Shown piece by piece: positions 13,862 to 18,198 of a stretch of DNA of 18,198 bases; within the stretch, counting starts at the first letter, position 1, and each line of letters begins with the position of its first letter. The notes under the pieces were generated by a model. The model was not told the DNA's origin. It searched no databases and worked only from the letters and a program-made list of their open reading frames with translations. Source of the DNA: Lachnospiraceae bacterium (lineage in GTDB: Bacteria > Bacillota > Clostridia > Lachnospirales > Lachnospiraceae); assembly GCA_016297945.1 (NCBI GenBank), contig JAEDFR010000040.1, positions 1-18,198 on the forward strand. Reading direction: 5' to 3'. The position numbers were made by a program, and so were the translations under genes.

Positions 13862-15113
13862 CTTTTCTCCTTTCTGCTGTTGTTGTACTCAATAGCTTAT
13901 TTATCATTTCTGCAACTTCTGAAAAATTCTCTTCCGTCATTTTGCTTAGCATTTGTGTAGTCAGATTTACAACCTGCGTATCCAGTCTTCGGATAAATAC
14001 GTCTCCATCCATTACCGGCTCAAGATTCATGGCAATACGCCACTCATTGATACTCATTGCTCCTCTGTCAACCATTCCCTGAAGCTCTAATTTTGTTTTT
14101 AGGCTTGCGCACATCAAATTGTTGGCCGAGAAAATAATTTGGTTGTTACATCCTCTTTCCCGTCTGCTAAACAGTCTTACGGTATACACCTGTCCTGCCT
14201 GTATTACAAACGGTTCAATTTCTGCCTCATAATATGCATTCCACTCATCTTCTGTCCATTTTGATTGTACAATTTTTTCATTGGTATTAAAAAATGAGTA
14301 AATTCTTTCAACTGTTGTTTTGGTCTGTGCTGCATTCGGAACATAGTCTTTCGGTTCAATTCGTGTAGCAGTTGCTTTCGCATCTACACCGGCAGCTCCA
14401 AAAGTATCACTTTCAATATTCAGATAGTTATTTACAAAATTTTCAACATGTTTTTTGATATCTTCCTCACGCATGGACTGATTAAACGTCAATAACCACC
14501 GGATCAAACCACTGTTCTTAATGGCTTTTATAATTCCCTGGTCAATCGTCCCAATTACTTCCATCATAGGACGCAATGCTTCAACCGGGCTTGTGCCGAA
14601 AATATCATTATCATAAAAATCCTGCCTTAGATGAATGATATCTGTATATATGAAAATGTCACTTTTTCCGTTTCTATAGGAAAATTTCAGATATAATTCC
14701 TCATTTTTATATAACGTTTCACAAACATCACAAGGAATTGGATATAACTGAATTGGTTTTCCGTTTTCATCCCGAACGATAAGTGCAAATGCATTATTAT
14801 TCAGAATTAATTGCGTTGCCATCTTTTCCTGAAACTGCTGTGCTGTCATAAATGGATTTGGTTCTGCCAACAGGAACTTAATGTTTGCATCCGGATCTAT
14901 TTTCATATCATTTCCGGTTCCCCTGATGTGCTTTGCATTCAGTTTTCCAATGGCTTTTACCTTTGGCCTGATACATGCTCTTACAATATCACTGTTGTAT
15001 AATTTCCCATCCCATCTATAATAATGCTCACCATATGTATTTATCATTTTGATGATTTCTTTCCCCACTTTTTCATTTTTCATTGTGGGTGCTCTTTTTC
15101 GAAATATTCCCAT
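13818..15113 (-). CDS. Portal protein, HK97 family
   Basis: The 431-residue protein starts at 15113 (ribosome site GAGGAG). Segments typical of phage_portal family members are NSDIVRACIRPKVKAIGKL, LLAEPNPFMTAQQFQEKMATQLILNNNAFALI, LYPIPCDVCE, DIIHLRQDFYDNDIFGTSPVEAL and the late GAMSINEWRIAMNLEPVMDGD. Twelve copies form the ring through which DNA enters and leaves, docking the terminase and, later, the gp6-like connector. It is placed between the large terminase and the protease as expected. The length is within the usual 380-450 range, so it appears complete. Confidence 0.92.
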   Translation of the reverse strand: MGIFRKRAPTMKNEKVGKEIIKMINTYGEHYYRWDGKLYNSDIVRACIRPKVKAIGKLNAKHIRGTGNDMKIDPDANIKFLLAEPNPFMTAQQFQEKMATQLILNNNAFALIVRDENGKPIQLYPIPCDVCETLYKNEELYLKFSYRNGKSDIFIYTDIIHLRQDFYDNDIFGTSPVEALRPMMEVIGTIDQGIIKAIKNSGLIRWLLTFNQSMREEDIKKHVENFVNNYLNIESDTFGAAGVDAKATATRIEPKDYVPNAAQTKTTVERIYSFFNTNEKIVQSKWTEDEWNAYYEAEIEPFVIQAGQVYTVRLFSRRERGCNNQIIFSANNLMCASLKTKLELQGMVDRGAMSINEWRIAMNLEPVMDGDVFIRRLDTQVVNLTTQMLSKMTEENFSEVAEMINKLLSTTTAERRKDEAQGEYQGKSDTE

Positions 15114-15124
15114 TGTTCTCCTCT

Positions 15125-16819
15125 CTATATCAGGCTCAAATAATCTTCCAAATTATTTTCAAGCTCTACATATGCATTCAGTAATCCGGCTGTCCCGTCA
15201 ATTCTTCTTGTTCTTAAATTTCCTTTTGCCGGCTGTATATTTCCATTTTTGTCCATATCTACCGATGTATTTGCCAAGCACCATTTCAGTATCGGATTGT
15301 TGTTATATACAATTCTCTTAGATGACAAATCTGCACCTAATGATTTCATTGGTCCTGACAATGTCTTTTTTCCCTGGTGTACCGGATCCATCACCGATGC
15401 ACCAAATGCACTTTTCATATCTTCTACAAAGTAAGTTGCAGACCATGCATCATATCCGCATTTGTACAGATAAATATCCAGGTCGTTTTGTATTTCCTCA
15501 TACCATTCTTTCACATACTTGTAATGTACCCGATTTCCCGGACAGGTTCTTAAAAATCCTTTCTCTTTCCATTTGTCATATGGTATTTTATCTTCCTTTA
15601 CCCTTTGTTCTAATAAATCTTCCGGAAGCCAGTACATTTGCAGGACGTATATTTGATTATCACCCGGAACCATAAATATAATCGTTGCATTTGTGAGGTC
15701 CGTCGTGCTGGAAAGGTCGCATCCGCCGATTCCGTATCTTGGTTTTAATTGCGCAATATCAAATGTTGCTTTATTATCAACCTGTTCAAATGTCAGCCAT
15801 GCTTCTGTGGATGTTTCCCGTATATTAAATTCTTTGCATACAAGATTCTTGATAAGATCATGGTTTTCTTTTGCTTTTGCAACTTTTTCCGCTAATGTTG
15901 AACTTTTTTTAATCGTTCCTAATCCCGGATTTGCTTTCATCCAGCAATCCGGATTTACCCACTCTTTTCTTACATCCAATTCATAGATAAAAGGGAAAAA
16001 GTGAATGTCTTTATATCCATTCTCGTCAAAGAGTCCATTAATGACTCTTTCTGCTTCATCATATTTCTGATCGTATATATCTTCCCTTACGGTTCCTGCT
16101 GTCGATGTTATGAATATCAACGGCTGATTTCTTACCGATACACCATCTGCTATAATGTCATATAATGCTCTTCCGTTTTTCCACTGGTGAATTTCATCCA
16201 TCAGCGCACCATGAACGTTTAGTCCATCCAATGTGTCTGAATCGGAAGCTAATGGCTTAAAGGTTCCATCGTTATATAATTCACTCGAAAGCTCTGCTAC
16301 CAGAGGTTTAATCCTTCGAAGCAATGCCGGTGATTTTCTCACCATTCTCTTTGCTTCATTCCAGATAATCTTTGCCTGGTCTTTTTTGGTTGCTACTGCA
16401 TACACTTCCGGGCCCGGTTCTGCGTCACCGATCTGCAAATATAATCCAACAATTGATGCAAGCAACGATTTACCGTTCTTTTTTGCAACAATCAATAAAG
16501 CTTCTCGGCACATTCTGTTTCCGTTTATATCAATAAACCCGAATACTGCTGCCAGCAATGCTTTTTCCCATAGCTCCAGCTGAACCAGCTTGCCGGCGCC
16601 TGCTCCTTTTGACAGTCTGCAGTAATTTTCGGCAAATTCCAGAATATGATTTGCTCTTTTATTTGAATAAAAATACTCACCCGGATGATTTACCAGGTGA
16701 GCTAAATATTTATACCATACATATGTCTTTCTGCATACCGTGACGCTTCCATTTTCGATTTGATTCCAATATTCCAGGATCGGATTGTATGTTAGCGGAT
16801 ATTGTTTCTTTTTTCTCAT
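15125..16819 (-). CDS. terL: Terminase large subunit
   Basis: The 564-residue packaging motor ATPase and nuclease overlaps the small-subunit stop by one base (TAATG). ATPase: a Walker A-like VAKKNGKS (111-118), Walker B with catalytic acid in ALMDEIH (D208, E209), and the coupling motif TSTAG (238-242). Nuclease: IGGCDLSSTTDLT with Asp368, GYDAW with Asp457, and RRIDGTAGLLNAY with Asp541, consistent with the RNase H-like metal site of Terminase_1 enzymes. It cuts concatemeric DNA and pumps it through the portal. Together with the HNH protein two genes upstream this suggests a cos-type phage. Confidence 0.94.
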   Translation of the reverse strand: MRKKKQYPLTYNPILEYWNQIENGSVTVCRKTYVWYKYLAHLVNHPGEYFYSNKRANHILEFAENYCRLSKGAGAGKLVQLELWEKALLAAVFGFIDINGNRMCREALLIVAKKNGKSLLASIVGLYLQIGDAEPGPEVYAVATKKDQAKIIWNEAKRMVRKSPALLRRIKPLVAELSSELYNDGTFKPLASDSDTLDGLNVHGALMDEIHQWKNGRALYDIIADGVSVRNQPLIFITSTAGTVREDIYDQKYDEAERVINGLFDENGYKDIHFFPFIYELDVRKEWVNPDCWMKANPGLGTIKKSSTLAEKVAKAKENHDLIKNLVCKEFNIRETSTEAWLTFEQVDNKATFDIAQLKPRYGIGGCDLSSTTDLTNATIIFMVPGDNQIYVLQMYWLPEDLLEQRVKEDKIPYDKWKEKGFLRTCPGNRVHYKYVKEWYEEIQNDLDIYLYKCGYDAWSATYFVEDMKSAFGASVMDPVHQGKKTLSGPMKSLGADLSSKRIVYNNNPILKWCLANTSVDMDKNGNIQPAKGNLRTRRIDGTAGLLNAYVELENNLEDYLSLI

Positions 16820-17226
16820 TAAACATCTTCTCTTCCGTTAACGAAATCGTCAAAATCGTCTTCCTGTTCCTTTGTATTTTTTTCATTTTTTGGCATACAT
16901 TCTATCAAAATTTTCATTGCTGCTGTCTGTTTTTGTGACATTTGCAGATACAATTGCGCATCCGGTGACTGCTTTTCTCCCCACTGGTCTTTTCCATTTT
17001 GATAGCGTATTGTTGTTCCATTTTTATTAATGCTTTCTCTCAGATCCTGCATGGTAATTGTCATGAATGCTACATCGTCAATCGTTGAAAATACTAGTTT
17101 TTTCTTATTCTCATCAATTCCTTTGAATAGTCTTCTTAACCGATTTATTTCCTTCTTTATCCTTGCTTTTTTCTCTTCTAAATCGTGTTCTTTTTCCTCT
17201 GTTTGAAGCAGCTCTTCTTTTGCCAT
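16819..17226 (-). CDS. terS: Terminase small subunit
   Basis: I choose the start at 17226 (MAKEELLQTEE) because GGGGGTG lies 6 nt upstream; the frame is open to 17235. The 135-residue product is helical and charged: an N-terminal coiled coil with basic stretch (KKARIKKEINRLRRLFKGI), then DDVAFMTITMQDLRESINKNG and SPDAQLYLQMSQKQTAAMKILIECMP, with an acidic tail. This layout fits P27-type small terminases, which recognise the packaging site and hand DNA to the large subunit encoded next. Sequence alone is not decisive; the position directly before terL and after HNH is. Confidence 0.82.
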   Translation of the reverse strand: MAKEELLQTEEKEHDLEEKKARIKKEINRLRRLFKGIDENKKKLVFSTIDDVAFMTITMQDLRESINKNGTTIRYQNGKDQWGEKQSPDAQLYLQMSQKQTAAMKILIECMPKNEKNTKEQEDDFDDFVNGREDV

Positions 17227-17291
17227 ATACCACACCCCCTATACGCGCGACCTGTGTATTCTTCGAAACCCCGGCCGTCGGTCCCCTGTAT
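17227..17291. other. Candidate cos / packaging site between HNH and terS
   Basis: This 65-bp gap is conspicuously GC-rich for the window, with CCCCGGCCGTCGGTCCCC, a CGGCCG, a TTCGAA palindrome and GCGCGC-like bases. A cos site commonly lies beside the HNH-terminase genes in HK97-type phages with HNH-assisted cutting. The exact nick positions cannot be read from the sequence alone. Confidence 0.4.
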
Positions 17292-17313
17292 TCAAATAGT
17301 GTTTTTCAAATAG
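17291..17313. repeat. 9-bp direct repeat beside the candidate cos site
   Basis: TTCAAATAG occurs at 17291-17299 and 17305-17313, at the 3' end of the HNH gene. Spaced direct repeats next to a cos site could be small-terminase binding sites. This is inference only; AT-rich sequence makes short repeats common. Confidence 0.4.
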
Positions 17314-17633
17314 GGGGGCTTCCGGCAAATTGGATTTCCGTCTTCATCAAACATACAAATGACTTCCGGACTCTTATTTCCTACTCCATGACCTTCAAAC
17401 ATATCATGACAATCTTTGCATACATATTCCAGATTGATATGATTTAATGATATGTCCGGATTATCTATATTTGTTGGTGTCAATGTAATTTTGTGGTGTA
17501 CAATATATCCTATTCTCTGCTTGCACTCCTCACACATTCCTCCATCAATCAATATTCTGTATTGTATGTATGAGTTTCTGCATTTCAGCCACTTTTTTGA
17601 TTTATAAAATGCTTGTGCCCACTCTTTTGCCAT
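17292..17633 (-). CDS. HNH endonuclease (packaging-associated)
   Basis: I choose the start at 17633 (MAKEWAQAFYKSKKWLKCRNSY) because AAGGA lies just upstream; the open frame to 17678 would read through the palindrome from a TTG. The 113-residue product has the HNH arrangement: zinc ligands CEEC (34-37) and CKDC (72-75), catalytic His pair YIVHHK (46-47), an Asn-rich stretch ISLNHINLEYVC, and final H76. Small HNH proteins encoded next to terminases work with the large subunit in cos cleavage and are needed for head morphogenesis in HK97-type phages. It is the first gene of the late block. A free-standing homing role is less likely given the tight synteny. Confidence 0.9.
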   Translation of the reverse strand: MAKEWAQAFYKSKKWLKCRNSYIQYRILIDGGMCEECKQRIGYIVHHKITLTPTNIDNPDISLNHINLEYVCKDCHDMFEGHGVGNKSPEVICMFDEDGNPICRKPPYLKNTI

Positions 17634-17647
17634 ATCATTTCCTTCTC

Positions 17648-17663
17648 GTTGCACCGGTGCAAC
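17648..17663. repeat. Perfect 16-bp palindrome, copy 2 (before HNH)
   Basis: GTTGCACCGGTGCAAC ends 14 nt before the HNH start, exactly the spacing of the copy before the holin. A further half-site GTGCAA (minus strand, 17671-17676) stands upstream and could pair with the TTGCAC of the palindrome, offering two competing RNA hairpins. This half-site is not found in the same place at the holin copy. Candidate operator or mRNA element for late-gene control. Confidence 0.78.
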
Positions 17664-17676
17664 TTTTCTATTGCAC

Positions 17677-17708
17677 AAAAAAGGAGCCTATGATTTCTCA
17701 TAAGCTCC
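17677..17708 (-). terminator. Intrinsic terminator upstream of the late block
   Basis: On the minus strand GGAGCTTATGA and TCATAGGCTCC pair as an 11-bp stem with one T-G pair around a GAAA loop, followed by TTTTTT. This is a strong terminator. It ends the transcript of the ribbon-helix-helix gene and lies only about 50 nt before the HNH start. I see no promoter in those 50 nt. Confidence 0.88.
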
Positions 17709-17767
17709 CTTACTCGGGATTGATCACAACATCGAGATCAGCATTCCTGTTTCGGCAATTTAATAAT

Positions 17768-17796
17768 ATCATAAAAAAAACGAACAAAACGAACAA
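17768..17796 (-). promoter_or_regulatory. Candidate sigma-70-type promoter towards the late genes
   Basis: On the minus strand TTGTTC (17791-17796) is followed after 17 nt by TATGAT (17768-17773). The -10 matches the consensus at five of six positions; the -35 is weak. Transcription would start near 17761, cross the strong terminator and then enter HNH. The -35 lies inside the tandem repeat, so a repeat-binding protein would compete with polymerase. Confidence 0.4.
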
Positions 17797-17807
17797 AACG
17801 AACAAAC
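17781..17807. repeat. Three tandem 9-bp repeats, candidate operator
   Basis: CGAACAAAA occurs at 17781-17789 and 17790-17798, and CGAACAAAC at 17799-17807. The array starts just after the stop of the ribbon-helix-helix gene and overlaps a promoter candidate. Such proteins often bind short tandem operators, so a link is plausible but inferred. Confidence 0.65.
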
Positions 17808-17808
17808 T

Positions 17809-18015
17809 TTATTTTTTTTGCATCTTTTTTTCTTCGATATACTTTTTCATGAACTCGGTAATCTTTGCCGACTGTGCTACTCCGTCTTCCTCACATGCCT
17901 TTGCGAACTCTTCGACGATATCTTTCTTTAACTTGAATGCCTTTGCTACGTATCCTGCTTTCTTCTGATACTTCTCGGATGCTATCGTTTGTTTACTTGG
18001 CGAACCCTTCGGCAT
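17809..18015 (-). CDS. Ribbon-helix-helix-like small DNA-binding protein
   Basis: The 68-residue basic protein starts at 18015 behind AAAGGAG. After a flexible basic N-terminus (MPKGSPSKQTIASEKYQKKAG) it has a short strand (VAKAFKLKK, 23-31). Two helices follow (DIVEEFAKACEED, about 32-44; SAKITEFMKKYIEEKK, about 49-64) around a short turn. This is the strand-helix-helix layout of Arc/MetJ-type dimeric regulators. It may act as a phage switch protein between early and late expression. The neighbouring tandem repeats and the two palindromes are candidate targets. Fold is assigned by pattern; no partner is proven. The gene overlaps closely with the membrane peptide gene upstream. Confidence 0.68.
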   Translation of the reverse strand: MPKGSPSKQTIASEKYQKKAGYVAKAFKLKKDIVEEFAKACEEDGVAQSAKITEFMKKYIEEKKMQKK

Positions 18016-18017
18016 AA

Positions 18018-18113
18018 CTATTCTCCTTTCTTCTTTTCCACGAACGCAATTACTAATTTCACACAGCCGATTGCAATAAAGAATATTGCTAAAAATAATA
18101 ATGTTTCTTTCAT
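18018..18113 (-). CDS. Small single-pass membrane peptide (31 residues)
   Basis: MKETLLFLAIFFIAIGCVKL is followed by VIAFVEKKKGE and a TAG that ends 2 nt before the next ATG. Residues 4-25 form one strongly hydrophobic helix and the tail is basic, so the C-terminus probably stays in the cytoplasm. The last codons contain the ribosome site of the downstream ribbon-helix-helix gene, which suggests coupled translation. Its own ribosome site is weak (AAAAGA). Function unknown; small membrane peptides of this kind occur among phage early or superinfection genes. Confidence 0.55.
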   Translation of the reverse strand: MKETLLFLAIFFIAIGCVKLVIAFVEKKKGE

Positions 18114-18114
18114 A

Positions 18115-18144
18115 TTGTCTTTTAACAAGTGAGTGTGCTATACT
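18115..18144 (+). promoter_or_regulatory. Plus-strand extended -10 promoter candidate
   Basis: TTGTCT (18115-18120) is followed after 18 nt by TATACT (18139-18144), with TGC directly before it, giving the extended -10 form TGCTATACT common in Gram-positive bacteria. It points right, against all the late genes, and would start near 18151, at the base of a hairpin. Confidence 0.5.
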
Positions 18145-18150
18145 TTGTTT

Positions 18151-18197
18151 ACGGAAGAGCTTTCGCTCTTCCGCTCCTGACTAAAACAGGATTTTTT
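18151..18197 (+). ncRNA. Candidate short plus-strand RNA of two hairpins
   Basis: Downstream of the promoter candidate lies a perfect 9-bp hairpin (CGGAAGAGC, loop TTTC, GCTCTTCCG; 18152-18173). A TCCTG/CAGGA hairpin follows with six Ts (18175-18197), which looks like an intrinsic terminator. A transcript of about 47 nt would consist almost only of these two stems. It could be a regulatory RNA, or the promoter may belong to a divergent unit and the hairpins to its attenuator. No known family is recognised. Confidence 0.35.
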
Positions 18198-18198
18198 G

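Noticed and set aside
17634..17678. N-terminal extension of the HNH protein from a TTG at 17678
   Set aside because: The extension would be encoded by the terminator tail and the palindrome, whereas the ATG at 17633 has a ribosome site and begins with the MAKEW sequence usual for this family.
17781..17807. CRISPR-like array
   Set aside because: The three units are only 9 bp and directly adjacent with no spacers, so they are a tandem operator-type repeat and not a CRISPR.

Overview
The window is the late (packaging, head, tail, host-contact) half of an HK97-fold, long-tailed siphophage or prophage. Nearly all genes lie on the minus strand and are tightly packed, many with 1-14 nt overlaps and AGGAGG-type ribosome binding sites. 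The AT-rich coding style and gene families suggest a low-GC Firmicutes host; a gut Clostridia/Lachnospiraceae-type host is my inference.

Reading right to left along the minus strand: an early or regulatory edge (18018-18113, a 31-residue membrane peptide; 17809-18015, a ribbon-helix-helix-like protein), then a non-coding stretch with a tandem repeat, a promoter candidate, a terminator and a 16-bp palindrome. Packaging follows (HNH endonuclease, a GC-rich candidate cos gap, small and large terminase), then the head (portal, ClpP-like protease, HK97-type capsid), the connectors (gp6-like, head closure, HK97 gp10-like, tail terminator), the tail tube, a tail-assembly chaperone pair joined by a -1 frameshift, an 854-residue tape measure, distal tail protein, tail hub, and a run of baseplate and fibre proteins. 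The left edge is the start of a holin.

The main discovery is an apparent invertible DNA switch at 270-941. The last tail-fibre gene (736-1371, minus) contains an 18-bp sequence that recurs as a perfect inverted copy at 270-287. From that copy a plus-strand reading frame (284-712) runs, with no convincing start signal, into a receptor-binding-like beta domain. Both copies are read in the same phase (residues LNSNL), so inversion would replace the fibre's present 62-residue C-terminus with a 141-residue alternative. The two C-termini lie tail to tail, as in other phage host-range switches. No recombinase gene is visible here.

A second signal is a perfect 16-bp palindrome present twice, exactly 14 nt upstream of the holin start and of the HNH start. 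Each copy sits about 20 nt downstream of a terminator-like hairpin. This suggests a shared control element for the packaging/structural and lysis units.
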